From positions 8,060,001-8,124,000 of the forward strand of contig JBANDB010000001.1 in NCBI GenBank assembly GCA_037576215.1: 64,000 nucleotides of DNA, in the 5' to 3' direction. Made by a program: the position numbers and the translations under genes. Under the pieces are notes generated by a model. The model saw only the letters and a program-made list of their open reading frames with translations, had not been told where the DNA came from and searched no databases. The stretch comes from Armillaria gallica. Lineage: Eukaryota > Basidiomycota > Agaricomycetes > Agaricales > Physalacriaceae. Every line of letters starts with the position of its first letter. Within the stretch, counting starts at the first letter, position 1. Below, in pieces: positions 22,970-35,775 of the stretch.

Positions 22970-25600
22970 CTAACTGAACAGCATATTGATGTCCTTTGAA
23001 GTGTCAGTTTTGTCCTCCAGGCATAGATCAATAGATTCAAGCTGTAGCTCTTCCCCTGTCTGCTCATTTACTTTTCCCTCCAAAGGTGTGACCACGGCCA
23101 CTGTCCACTGAATCAGCATTTTTAACGTTGCCCCTTTTTCATAGCAAATGGAGTGCACGTATTTGCCAGTATGCCGACCCCTAATCACTATCCAATGTTC
23201 ATAATTGTGAGGAGTGGCCGGATGCATGGGCTTGACTGACTCAGGCAACACTGCCTCTATTTTTTTCTTGCCTTTGCATATGTAGTATTCTACCAGTGAA
23301 CTGTTCCTGCCCTGCTGGAAAAGTAGAGTCTTCATTTTCCCATTCACCTTGACATGCAATTCATGACCTAGCAGTTGTCTGCCTGTCACCCAATGGCCAT
23401 GGTGATTGTAAGAAACTTGGTGCAAGCTTGATGTCAATGGGAGAGGTGGTGTTTTAGAATGGGGATCCCAGGCCGGATTGAGAGGAACGAGAGGAACAGG
23501 CAGTGTCATTGCTCTGTCTCTGATGAAATCACCCATTTGGCTGAATCTTTCCATATGCTCTTCATAGCAGGAATTGATGAATGACTGGGTAGGCAAAAAG
23601 GCTGGTGAAGTCTTAATGGACATTTGGTTCTATGAATCCCTTAGAACATTCAATGGTTTGAGAGGATGTGACTTACTCAACCTCTAGAACAGTCTCCAGA
23701 ATAATAATGAGACGTAGACCACTCAGGTTATCTTGACTGCAAATAACATCCCTGATTGTGCTGATTTTGTTTCTGAGCCGATGCCCTGACTGGAAGATGC
23801 TGACTTGAACCCCAATCCAAGGGGTTTGGCCTGTGCTTTTTATAGGACCTTTGATCTGCTCTAGGGTGTTCGAGCTCTGGCCAATATCAAGCTGTTCACC
23901 CTGTCTACACAAGGAGTATCAGCACCATGTTGAGAGGATGGATATAAATGAAAATATACCCTTCAATAGTAAGGTCCTGTGGATGAAAGGTGCAAGGGAT
24001 CTCGGGCTCATCGTCCAATACGACCACTGCAATTGGATGTCCCTCTTCGCTCTTGACATCTGTAATGATGCCTGCCTTTCCCCTGAGCATAAGACCATAA
24101 CCCCCCATGACAACATGTTTCCCAATAGAGCTCATGTTCAGTGTAAATTTTGCTTTCACATAGTCACAGTAGTCCTGAGTGTGGTGAGCAGTTTGACATG
24201 TCACTGAGTTTCTGGAAGGGACTTAGTGAACTGTTTGGTCAGGTATTCAGATCATACATACCTCAATCTCCTCATTGACCTCTTTGGCCAGCATCACTAT
24301 GTTAAAATCCTCCACCACTTGGACCAATCCTTTGCAGCCCAATTCCAAACATAGGATAAAATTGCCAATGAGTATGGTCTTGACCACATGGCAAAAGGGA
24401 AAGTGATGTATCCCCACACCATTGTCCAGATCAATTGCAAGACCAATAGGATTGACAGTGCACATGACACCTGATCTGTTACCTGTGACCTCGACAACAT
24501 CTCCAACCTGGAAATGCCATTCCCTTGTACAGGGTGCTTGCAATACCACACCCAGGATGTCCAGGTGTTGGCTTTGGGCAAATAAAGCCAGGATTGACAC
24601 AGATATTGTGGTTGCAAAGACCAAAGACAGAATTGGATACTCCAAGATTAGTAAACCATGGTCGTATTCGCTTGTTTGATGCTTCTGGGTCCATGTCACT
24701 AAGCACATTTGCCTCATAGCTCCTAGCTGTTCAACTGTTCCATTTGAATCCCAGAGAGAAAGCAAGCTGTGCTGTCTTTGGTCTCACTGGGCATGATGCC
24801 GATACTCATGGGAGTAGAAACAAGGAATGACAAGGACTTCTGCACCCCAATCATGGATCTGGTGCACACATCCCACATTGCGACGATATGGATCAGTTGG
24901 GATCATGACCCAGTCACCCTTTTGTGGTTTGGGCTGCCCTTGCTGCATCGTCCAAATGGAGGCTTCTTCCTCAATGGGTACTTCTTCCAAAATTGGTGGG
25001 CCATTGGAGGTAATCACAGCAAAAGATGAGGAAAGTAGCTGTCAGAGAGCGGTGTTGACATGATGGCAATCAAGATAGACCCATTGAGGGACTAAGGGAA
25101 GGGCAAAGGCAGCAATGAGGCAATGGTTGGCAGTCTTGCACTGCTTGAGCCAAGATACTAGATGGTCTTGTGTATGTTTCTGAAATGTGATTCAGCTGTA
25201 ATTTGCTGCAACATCAGATTTTATGCACCTTGACATGCACTCTCCACAATGGACCAGAGGACCCTACCACCCAAAGTGATTCCACAGAGTCAAGGCCATT
25301 AGAACTGGAGTCAATCTCAATCTGCCGATGTTTCCTGACACGTTCTGTTATTGCCAATGTGTATTCCTCCAGTTGTTCTGTGGTAGGATCATTGCTTCAA
25401 TGGCTCAATGTTGGCATTGAAGTCGTTGCAGTTGTTTCAGGAATATCCTGGCCTTTGTTGATGAAATCTGTAAATCATCAAAACTGTAAAGGTGAACTCT
25501 ACCAGTCAGCAGTCAAACTGTTGATATCCTTGGCCTCTTCTTCATCGTCAGATACAGGCTCATTGTCCTCTATGGCTTCGAAGTCTATGAAACCACAATA
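22970..25600 (-). pseudogene. decayed KOW-repeat (Spt5-like) protein of giant element
   Basis: KOW motifs are small beta-barrel modules best known from Spt5/NusG elongation factors and ribosomal proteins. From the 5' end: an acidic N-terminal stretch DFEAIEDNEPVSDDEEEAKD (about 25590-25530), then KOW-like modules at about 24940-24840 (QKGDWVMIP...NVGCVHQI), 24540-24480 (FQVGDVVEVTG...GVMCTV), 24140-24070 (GGYGLMLRGKAGIITDV), 23420-23330 (GRQLLGHELHVKVNGK) and 23200-23140 (HWIVIRGRHTGKYVHSI). The order acidic region then KOW array matches the Spt5-like proteins multiplied in Agaricomycete genomes. Stops and frame changes show it is inactive. Whether such proteins help the transposon or were simply captured cannot be told from sequence. 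Confidence 0.55.
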
Positions 25601-26312
25601 GTTATACCACTATGATTCAATTGTTAGGACATGGAATGCATGCAGGATGTAGATGTATACTTACTTGTGTCCTAGAAGTCATTATACTACTTGTTTGCAA
25701 TAACTATTCTCTTAGTTCAAGTTCACTCTGGCTGCTGGACAGCACAAGTAATTGGATTGGGTGATACTACACTCTTGGCACGAGCTATGACAATCACTGA
25801 GTGGTACAGTGGTGACAGTTGCAGAGCAAGCAGGAAAGTGTGGGAAAGTGATGGCAAGCGGTTGATACTGGTCCACGATTTTGCTATTGTCCAAACCCCC
25901 TCAGATTTTCAGACGATACCAATTTTGAAGGCCCATAACCTAAGTGGAAAGATATTCCCATGCCTCTTTTTCCTCTCTTTCTGTCCACCATGTGCCCACC
26001 CTAGGAAAACAGTGCTGGCCTTTGTTCCCACTGGTCAGATCTAAGGTTTGTGCATCATATTATTGTATTCATTGTCTGATTGCACATCTACAGGAGCTTT
26101 CTTGTCTTTTAACATTCTTTTTTGTGTGAAGATGATCTTGGATGCAACAACACGAGGCCATGCAGCACCTTGACCATGGTACTTGGCCTCCTGCCTTGTC
26201 TTTTAATCATGATACAGGACTGGACCATCACTTGGACTGATCAGTCGGTAAGCAAGGCCTTGTGCCTATAAAAATGTGCATCTCTAACTTAGAATATCCA
26301 GATAAATCTAAC
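25601..26312. other. no gene recognised
   Basis: Divergent spacer between the KOW gene and the next plus-strand decayed gene. It has no recognisable motif. Confidence 0.35.
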
Positions 26313-27449
26313 CCATGCCTTACTTGCCTCCAAAACACTATGTTAAAACCATCTACAGCTTCCATGTCTGATTGGCCATGGGCAATCTCACGCTGACCAT
26401 GGCAGACTATAATGACTTAATGCAGTGCAAGAAGAAAGGATTCCACCACCATACTACTGTATTGAGTGGGCCCAATCTTGGCAGGCAGTTGATCTATGTG
26501 TGTGTACCTCACCTCTGACACCTTTTGCAAGAACTTATTCTTTCACCCTACAAGTGTAACGATGGCTGCCACCCTGTAACTCTATTGGAAACAACCTCCC
26601 ATGAGCAAATTGAACTGGCAAAGATTGTTGCTGAAGATAAGGAGGCCTCACCATGCTCTGTCTCTGCACTGTCAATGCTGGTCAAGAAGCACAAAGTGCA
26701 GTGTGAGAAGGCTTCCAAGAGATTGGCAGCCACAATTGACAACATGCTCAATGTTGAATGTGTGTATCTTCCCTTTGATCAGAAGATGTCTCAGCTGAGT
26801 TGGGTTCAGACACTAGTCGTAGTGTGGTTGTGTTCTCTGAAGAGCAGGTCTGCAAGGCAGATCAGCACTTGGAACTTGTAAAGGCCCTCCATGACAAGGC
26901 AGCAGCAGCTTTGCACACTGCTCGAGGCTTGGCAGTGTCTAGAAGAACTTCAGGACTGTAAAAGTGAGTGTTTTCTTGTTTCTTCATCTTTTAGTGACTG
27001 ATTCTGCATAGGTGACAAAGCCCTTTGTCAATACCTCATTCGTGCCAGTCTGGCCACTGGACTGTGAGGTGACCAGCGTCGGCTTTATGTTAGCACCATG
27101 ATGAAAGAGGCTGGGGTGACTGGTGCTCTGGTCAGAGAGCCCATATCTGCTCGTGTTACATGAACAAGTTCGCAGTCTGCTGCTGGTGAGTAAGCACCTA
27201 GTTATGAAGAGGATGAGTATTTGACCAATTCATTAGGTTTGCGGGAAGAGCATGCAGTATCCCCCATGGCTGAGATGTCTCAGGCGATGCCCCAGAGAGC
27301 AAGACCAGTTCCATTGGCAACACCTCCCACCATGGTCACTAGGAAGGGAAACAAAAGAAAGGGAGCTGACATTGTTTGCTCTGAGATGGTTGACAGTGTA
27401 GAAATAGTTTATGCTCACATTAATGGCATCCAGACCATTGGAGAATGAT
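26313..27449 (+). pseudogene. decayed gene of unknown function in giant element
   Basis: From MPYLPPKHYVKTIY (26313) the frame continues through two TGA stops (HV*LAMG, HL*HLL, both consistent with CGA) into a helical, lysine-rich region: EQIELAKIVAEDKE and VKKHKVQCEKASKRL. After introns (one GTGAGT...CATAG at about 26964-27012) come ALCQYLIRASLATG and RLYVSTMMKEAGVTGALVREP, ending TGA at 27449. I do not recognise the family. It lies 330 bp upstream of the KDZ transposase and points the same way. Confidence 0.4.
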
Positions 27450-28553
27450 GCAAGTCGTCTCCTGAGGGCCAAGCAACACCTTCAAAGCATGCTTGAGTTC
27501 AATAGTTCTGTACTTATAATCTTACTGTATATTATAGTTTCCATTTTATTTGATTGAAGTGCAAGGATCACATCAAAAAAAATGATTAAAAAAGTAAATA
27601 ATTAAGGCTTGGGCATCTGTTCCAAAGTGGGTCTTTCCGTATTTTGTGTACCGTAATGTTTATTAATGAGACAATATAGGACTTTTTCCCTCTGCTTTGT
27701 CATGGGGCATAAAAGATGAGCGTGAGCTCTACCGAAAGATGCAAACATCAGTGTCCAATCACATGTAACGACAGGGCCTTTGATGCACCAAGCCTTCTCA
27801 GGGGGAGGCTCAGGGTCAATCACATTGGAAAAGCCATGGTTAGTGGAGACAAGAGTGGACCCATGGCCAGCAACCTCAAGCAGCAGTCACAAACATGAGC
27901 AGGAGCCATCACCTGTAGACCCTGAAACTGAGGGAGAAGATGATGTTCCCCACCTCCATGAGATACATGATGGCGACAAGGTCAGGAACGAGGCTCTGAA
28001 GAGCAAATAACAGAGAACCTTTGAACAAGTGAGTAGTACAAACTTGTTTGCCTTCCATCTAATTTTTTTAAGGGGGTATCTGCCGTAATGCAGGAATTTC
28101 AGCCAGAGTTTGACCATATACTCAAATACATGATAGCCACTGAGAGTGATAATAGCATAGGTGATCCATGTGCCTGCAATTGGGATGATGCTGTGTGGCT
28201 GTACATGTGCCACAATTGCCAACACTACAAACCATCCTGCCAGTGGTGTTTCCTCGATTTTCATGGTGGGCAGAATCCATGGCATTGGGCTGAAGAGTGG
28301 AATGGAAGTCACTTCATATAGCAAGACATTGCTGAATTGGGACACATTGTTACCATTGGACATGATCACCATTCCTCACTGCACTGCCAGTACAGATTGG
28401 AGTATGTGCCTATCAACTTCACTCTTGTCCATATCAATGGTGTGCACAAAACACGGGTTGTTTTCTGCCAATGTCCTGGGAAACTGGGTGATCGTTTTCA
28501 AAATTCATTGGAGAGTTGGATCTTCCCAGCCACAAGGAATAAACCGAGGACGG

Positions 28554-30304
28554 TGATGAGCCTCCAGGCTCTGTACACTCAGAATTCGCAGATTTATCCA
28601 TTCATCACTCAATACCTTCGAAACGACGCCATTATAATCCTCACACACTCCATAACACTGCCAACTATCGATAATACCATGGATTTTCACAGTATAAGCC
28701 ACAAACACCCAGATACAATCCTAAAACCATGACATCTACTCCTCATGCACTCTGTTGTCCTTCCCAGCTTGCCTCACATCACAATTACCATATCCCATAA
28801 TGGCAACACACCTTTGATCAACAATCATCCTAAAATGGGGATGCTACATCACTCAGAAGCATCTGGTTGATGTGCCCATCAATTATTTAATGAAATGACG
28901 TGATTGATGCGAGTACCCTCCCAGCTACGATAATTACAGCTATAGCAACTACAGACCACATTTACTAAGGCTGTTACAGTGCCAAGACTTCGAATTATCA
29001 TTGCTCTATGCATACACCTCAGCATGGCAACTGCAGCTCAATAATCCGCAGCTACACAGCACCTTATGATCCACTCATTGTTCAATAAAACCACATTGTT
29101 TGTATCCATACATGGCAACATCGAAGACTCACTGTTACTTTAGAACCACAGATACCATATGTTTGCTATTGCTATTACAAAAGCCAAGGACTTACAGCCT
29201 TACTAAGGCTCCGAAGAATATCCTATTTATAAAATCATACTTGTAGTATAAAAACTATGTAGAAACCGCATTTTTAGAGAGAGTTCTTACCCAGTTGACA
29301 AGGCTACAGCATTACCAGTCAGCTACGGTTACTCCAAGTTATTCCCCACCGCTTGCTTTACTCTTTAAACATTGTTGGTTGCACCAATACACGAAATCTT
29401 GCGTCAATAACTAGCTATTGTCTTTTAATGCCATAACATCGCTTTGCTTTCACCACATAGGATTGTTTCATTGCTTTCACCTTCTACATCACCATTGTTT
29501 TCATCGCCCAGTTCAGTATTGCCTCCATGTAGGCCCAGTTCAGCTCCATATGATCACCCTCATTTTTATCATTGTTCAGAATTGCCATGCATCTATTGCT
29601 GCAGCACCCCACTCAGCACCTCAGTTGCTACGATTTCTACCAGTTTCTTGCAGTCTCTGTACGTTTATTGCTATTGTTTCGACTCACAATATTAGGTACA
29701 CCCCCAAGGCATGTTTACTAGGCTATTTCAACGTCTTCTAGTCCATTGCCACGATTTCTAGAGCACCCCCACAATTTCTAGCTCATTGCTACGATTTCTA
29801 GTGCATTGCTACGATTACCAGTCCTTCCACACAATTACTCATCCTCCCCCACGATTACTAGTGCATCACAACGATCTCTAGCATGTTGCTACAATTTCTA
29901 GTCCATCCCCACAATTTCTCGACCATTGCTATGATTCCTATCACATCACAACGATTTCTAGTGTGTTGCTACGATTTTTAGATCCATTTTTGTGATCTCT
30001 AGACCATTTTCACAGTTTCTATCACGGTTTCTGGGTATTCAAGTCATACCAGATTCCATCCTATCTCGTTTATTGAGAACCCTCTTGGCTTACAGCCAAT
30101 GTCTATTAGTACTCCTTGACCAAGAGTACTACTTCACTGACTGAAAAGTCACAGTGTATCTTGCATTATTGAGGAATTGACCGCATTGAGGTGCACTGAA
30201 CCACTCACAAACATATTGCCTTGATTGCTGTGTTGCTATGTTAATTGCCTAAGCTCTCCCCAAGTTTTGGGTGTTGCCATTGCCATGGAAGTCTAGGCTC
30301 ATCA
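28554..30304 (-). mobile_element. R1-family TG...CA element, copy A (1751 bp), inside KDZ transposase
   Basis: Ends TGATGAGCCT...AGGCTCATCA with a perfect 4-bp target duplication ACGG (28550-28553 and 30305-30308). It is inverted relative to copies at 38912 and 49354. Removing it with one ACGG gives CCGAGGACGGGCTTTACT, restoring P-R-T-G-F-T of the transposase. A tandem array of 20-bp units lies at about 29738-30030. It has no protein of its own. A solo LTR or a non-autonomous DNA element are both possible. Confidence 0.85.
29738..30030 (-). repeat. 20-bp tandem array in R1 copy A (about 14 units)
   Basis: Units of almost exactly 20 bp, such as TAGTCCATTGCCACGATTTC and TAGTGCATTGCTACGATTAC, repeat head to tail with drift mainly in the first half of each unit. 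Confidence 0.75.
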
Positions 30305-33112
30305 ACGGGCTTTACTTTCACAGTCCTGTGGGACTTCCACCTACACACCCTGACATCCAAAAAATTGTTGTATGATTATATCGAGCCTGTGAAATGCCAA
30401 GGAAACAATGCATTTCTCCAAGATTGTCCAGTATGTTGCAATATGTCATTGATGGCATGCTGAAGACTAATCATCTACTAGGATGTGTACTGGCAATTCG
30501 TGCATGTTCAGAGAATATGGATAGCACTTACAATGAAGAAACGAAGCGGACAAGCTCACAGAATCAATAAACATTTTCCACAATGCCCTGCTGGCTTCAT
30601 TATGGTATCATGCTTTGCTTGTCCAGAGCAGGGCTTCTATGTGTCAGATCTTATCATGGACAGCGTCTCGGAAAAGATGATGTGAGTTATTGTCCCGGGT
30701 ATCTTGTAGAGTCACTGACAGAGAGGCAGACATTTGGTTCAATTCACATTCATGCAAGACAGGCATTTTGGACTGCAAAGATTCCAGAAAGTAGACGACT
30801 CTGATGACATATCCATTGTTATGGGAACAGGATTTTTCCTGATGGACAAGGCTTATAACAAGTACATTGAAAAAGTTGTGGCCACCTCCAATGAGGTAGG
30901 TGTCCTTTGAGCAGGATTCACAGTATTAACTGTATCTTTTGCCAGAAATCCACTTGTTCTCAGTTCAATGCTGTGGAGATGCAGAACAAGATGAAGTTCA
31001 AAGGATGTGTAATAACTGGAGTCATTGCTGTCAAATGCAGTCAGCACTGCATCTTCATTTTGATGGTGGATTTGCACAAGGGTGAATGGTGAGTAATATA
31101 GTGGTAGTAGTGGATGATTAACTCTCTTACATTGTCTATATTCCAGGTTCACCAATATGGACTTCTGCTTAGCCTTTGCCCTGAGTTGGTACACCAAGGA
31201 GCAGAGCCTGAAAGCAGCAAAGTATTTTTGTTGGATCATCCTTACTTACAATATCGCATGCCAATATCACACCAAGGTCAAAGAACGTTTCACGAAGTGT
31301 TTTTTGGAGATCAGTGACATTGTCGATATCATCAATTGCTTGGTACCAAAGATGCACCTCGACGGACACATCGATAACTGCAAGTACCAATTTTCTTTGA
31401 ATTTTTTCAAGGTCACAGGGTGAAACCATGGCAAAGGGATCAAACAGAGCTGGGCCAAGTCTAAGCAGTCAGGCAGGAGCATGCACCAGATGAATCATGG
31501 GCACCGACATGACAAACTGAACAATTATCATAATTTCTGGAACTGGTGCAAGGTCCAGAAAATGAGTAAGTTGCTAGATTTCTCGCCAAATGTTTCTAAT
31601 GGGTATCTGTCAGGTGAATCTCTATTCAACAATATTATCAAGGGGCACGAGCAGCTGTCCAAGATTGTCAACTATTTTTTGGGTCTATGTATCATGCAGG
31701 GTAAAGCCACAGTTGATTCTTAGAAAGAGGAGTCGACCAAGCCCATGTGGAACGAAAAGACCAAGCAATGGGAGAGCCCCTATTGTCTGAATGTGCAGAA
31801 ATGTATGTGTTAATTGGGGATGGTAGATGAGAGCTCACATTTTGTCTTATTCACAAGTCTCCTCAAACAAGAACAAGTTATAGACCAGAAGAGCATAGAT
31901 GCCCATAAGAAAAACCCGGCCATTCATTGCATGGACATAGGTATCAAACTGCAAATGAAACAGTAAGTGTTTAGTTTCTGTAGATAACAAAAGAGCTAAT
32001 ATTGAAAGCAGATGTGAGCTTGCTGCTGCCATCAGAAAGGGGGAGATGTTGCCCAAAGAAATTAGAGTGGCTCATTGCAACTTATCGGCCGAGATTCGGT
32101 GCTACCGCAAAACACAGCTTCAGCAGATGCCAGACCTAGGTGATATCATTGCAGCGAGAAAGGAAGATGACAAGGAAGAGAAAGAGAATGTTGAAGTGGA
32201 GAATGAGGTTTTGTTTCTGCCATCGGACCTGGCACAGTCTGAAATCCAGATAGGTGGCTTGAAAAAATTCGCTGACATCGAGTACAAGCTGAGAGAAGGC
32301 TAAGCGAATGAGGCCATCATGATGCTATCCAACAGCATTATTCACTGCATGCTGCCGAATGACACTCGACAGCAACACTACCATAGCATCACAATGAAGC
32401 TATGTTCATTGAAATATGTCAATGGGATTGTGAAGAAGAAGAATGGCTATGCTGCCACCTATCATCAAGCCCATATCGCATTGCTGCAGCTTTCAGATAC
32501 TGAAGAGCTGCAAGATTTTCCAAAACTGGAATCGAGTGACCTGTATGCCAAAAATGCAGTAGGAGCTAGGGGTCTAGGTGAGGGGTCTGTCACAGATAGC
32601 TGGATATGGATGTATGGGAGGCTCAAAGGAATGTCAGATGCAGACAAAAATGATTTCCGTCACACAAGTAAGTAATCGTTCACACTCTTGAATAGAATTT
32701 CACAGTAATGCTTGGAAGCCTTCAAAGTTCAGTGGTTTCAAGCATGTGCTGACATGGATTGATGGATAGAAGAGGTGGAAATCTTGGAGAAGGTGTTCTG
32801 CCATTTCATCTGGGCCTGTGACAAAATATCTCAGGTCTGGAAGGATCTGTCTGAAGAGCATCCAAAACATCATTTGTCAGTTGCAGGTCACTGTGTATAT
32901 GCCATGGAGAAGTTGATGATGTACCGGATGATGGCACAAAGAGCGAGGAAGGCCTTTGCTGAGTGCAGCGGTGGTTGGCCAGAGAGAGACGAAGACCTAT
33001 CATTGTACATTGAAGGACGGTGATGTGCTCAGTAACGGGCAGTGCACAAATGCAACAAGTATCTAGATTATCAATCTAGATACTAAATCACACACACACA
33101 CAATCACCAATG

Positions 33113-35775
33113 TTAAGTTTGAGGGTGAGTATGGTAGAAGCACTCACAGTGTACTTAGATATCGATAATCAATTGGGTTTGCTTCAAAACAACTTCGATT
33201 CAAGTCTAGAAGTGTTTACACGGGATACACTAATCACAATAGCGAGGTATATGGATGTGGGGGTTTTGTAAGGTATAGTTTGAGTGGCTTAGACTTGCAA
33301 TGACTTCGTCTAGGAGAGCTGGTAAGGCTTTAACTAGACAAGCTTTAACAATCAAACAATCAAAGACCTAGAGGTCTACAAAGAGCATAATTGCTCTGGA
33401 GTACACAGACTCAATTACAACACAAGCACACACACTTGCAACAAAGAACTGAAGTTCTACAAAGAGTACACAGACTCTACAAAGAACACACAGGTCCTAG
33501 CTTCAAGTATGAGACTTGCAAAGAGTGCACAGACTCTAGAGTACACTGGCTCATTAACTGTTCAAACTTAAAGTGTTCTAGGGCTTATTTCACTTTAACT
33601 AGGCAATGTCTTTGGTCTGTGGTTGACTTAGCATGTCTAGATCACTTTAGTCAGTGAGGGAGCACAAGGCCTTTGTATGCAGAGCAGTTCAATTAACTAG
33701 CAAGGAGCAAACACAGGGATGACTCTTCTTCCTACTTAGTTCTTTTAGATTACTTATAGCCACCCTTTTGGGGTTGACTTGGTAAACTTAATTCACTTCA
33801 GTCGAGGATATGCAATTAAACCAGTGATTGATTAGGTAGCTATAAGGCTACTAGCACAAATGTGGGGAAATACTTTCCTGCCATTATGTGTCTAGTCACT
33901 ACTAATTTATATGATTTCTAGTCTAGGTATAGGAGCTTGTATCTAAAAGTAATTATGGTACGAGCTCTGGGTATCAATACAAACGATGAGTAATTAATTT
34001 ACAAGGATTGCACCATTCTGAGGTTTCTATTCAGTTGGACAGAATGACTAGTGGTCATTCTATTGCCAAGGAGTGTCCTAATGGTCTGTAGGAACTCCTT
34101 GCTTCTCCTTCATGCCTTGCCACGTGGATTCCTATTCAATACTACAAATTGTGCAGTATTTCGAGGATGTAACCACCGATCATGATTGATCATCCAACTG
34201 AGATTGTATTTGCTTCAATCACTGTGCAATCTTTAGCTATCTCGGTGCCAAGTGTCAGTTATTCAGTTATTCCAAGTTTATTCGTGTTCTAGACTAAGTT
34301 CATTTCACAGTGTGAACTGTTGTGGACTTAGCGATTCTCTTCTATGTTTATTCAAGTCATCAAGATGACGAGTAATCTAGTCCTTCCGTGTTCTGCTTTA
34401 TTGTTTGTAACTCATCTCAATGTGTCCCTTGGTTCTGACTGTAAATAGTCTTGTTTTGGGCAGGGAATAGCATTCAGTGTTAAAGGCTTGTAGAGTTGAC
34501 TTGTCTAGATGTCACTTCTAAGTCCATTCTTATACTGTATTGCTCACTATCTTATGTAGTATTCTAGCTATCAGTGTAAAGCCTTCACTATAGCTCTCTG
34601 TACTGCTTGTAGACTGTGTTATTTGATATAAAATTGCAAAATCTATGGGTAGCCTGATACCAAGCGTATCAACAGCAACCAACTACAAACGTTGATTGGG
34701 AAGCAGTAGAAAAGGAGAGCTGAGAAGATGAAGAAGAGAAGAGTAAGTTGATTGAAGAGACATTCAGGAATTTCCAGGAGGGTTTTTGAGACCAGGTAAG
34801 TGACGTGTTTGTGAATTCAGTATCCTCCCTCACACTAACAATAGGTCCCCCCAAAATAGGTTCTATTGGGTAGATTGCCAATATACCTGCCAGGATTGGT
34901 CCGAGTACACATAGTGGCTGTGTGATGTGGGCACTTGGGTAAACAGGTGGGCATGTCTGGTCTAATTGTGATGCACATACTGACAAGAACATTTTTTTAG
35001 ATTCTATATACAAAATAAATGGTATGGATATAATACATTATGCTTGTGTAGACTGGCTATTATCAAGAAATATTGAGAACATGTGATACAAGGCCAAAAT
35101 AGCCCCTAGTGACCCAATGGTGAGTGGATACAGATACCAATGCTTAGATTACTTACCTTGACCTCAGCGAACAAAATGATACTGAGCCCGGAACGCCACT
35201 CCAAATGATAGACCAATGTCCCCACTGACAATGCAAACATCGCCATTTTCGAGAAGGGTAAGCTTGAGGACTAAAGAGACATGCTCCCCAAAGTTGTATC
35301 CTACCGAGACACTGAGGTTGCCCCTCAAGAGAATGACCTCTACCCTCAACAAGGTGCCCAACAAGGGTCACCCAGCTGCCAAGCATGCAAAGGTAACCTG
35401 CTGTCAGTTGGAAGCTTTGGGGTCTTGCGTCAAGGCTGTAGTGGTTGATGCTATTTGCGCATCAAGAACAGTGACCGAGAGAGTGTCGCTATGCCGGAAA
35501 TTTGAGGAGGATTGATGTGGTGAGGGAAAAGCAGATACATATGGCTGTGTTTCCTCAGATGAGCGATTTCCCTGCTCTTGGTCATTGGAAATGTCAGGGT
35601 CTCGCATCTAAGTCATGATCAATGATGCTGGTTGTGTGTCGCAAACAGCAGGCAAGAGATTGTTGCTATGTTGGACGTTTGAGGTGGATTGGGGTGGAAG
35701 GGAAAAGCAGATACTTACAGCTCAATTTCCTTGGACAAGGTGGCCTGGTGCTCATGAATCGAGGTGCTCATATTC
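33113..35775 (-). pseudogene. decayed gene of unknown function, split by R3 element
   Basis: It begins MSTSIHEHQATLSKEIEL near 35768 with a GTAAGT donor. A Ser/Thr-rich exon follows (SNDQEQGNRSSEETQ, 35607-35404), then a beta-rich exon (LLRGNLSVSVGYNFGEH...LLENGDVCIVSGDI, about 35340-35165), then a last exon (35013 downward) with LCVLGPILAGILAIYPIEPI ending FVVGCC. There the 1522-bp element 33150-34671 interrupts; without it and one ACAG copy the frame continues ECFYHTHPQT and stops at 33113. The Ser/Thr exon and the intron before it resemble each other, so part of the gene may be a local duplication. No family recognised. Confidence 0.4.
33150..34671. mobile_element. R3 TG...CA element (1522 bp)
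   Basis: Begins TGTACTTAG and ends AGCGTATCA, with 4-bp flanks ACAG on both sides (33146-33149 and 34672-34675). Read from the right end, it starts TGATACGCTTGGTATCAGGC, which includes a TGGTATCAG string like a tRNA-Met primer-binding site. It has CA-rich and short-repeat sequence inside (33070-33540) and no coding frame. A 4-bp match alone could be chance; frame restoration of the neighbouring gene supports it. Confidence 0.55.

Larger units (their letters stand above)
27780..33023 (+). pseudogene. KDZ (Kyakuja-Dileera-Zisupton) transposase with N-terminal Cys cluster, interrupted
   Basis: The transposase that would move the giant element. N-terminal region: acidic EPSPVDPETEGEDDVPHLHEI, then a cysteine cluster (CACNW...CHNCQHY...CQWCFLDFH, about 28170-28260) of the CxC2-like type found in front of KDZ domains. 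AELGHIVTIGHDHH follows, then CQCPGKLGDR. The frame is split at PRT|GFTFTVL by a 1751-bp element (28554-30304). Beyond it: CQGNNAFLQDC, QFVHVQRIWIALTMKKRSGQ, SCFACPEQGF, ILTYNIACQYHTKVKERF, LVPKMHLDGHIDNC and HDKLNNYHNFWNW, all hallmarks of the KDZ catalytic region, and a C-terminal part ending near 33023. Several stops make it inactive. The start at 27780 is approximate. Confidence 0.75.
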
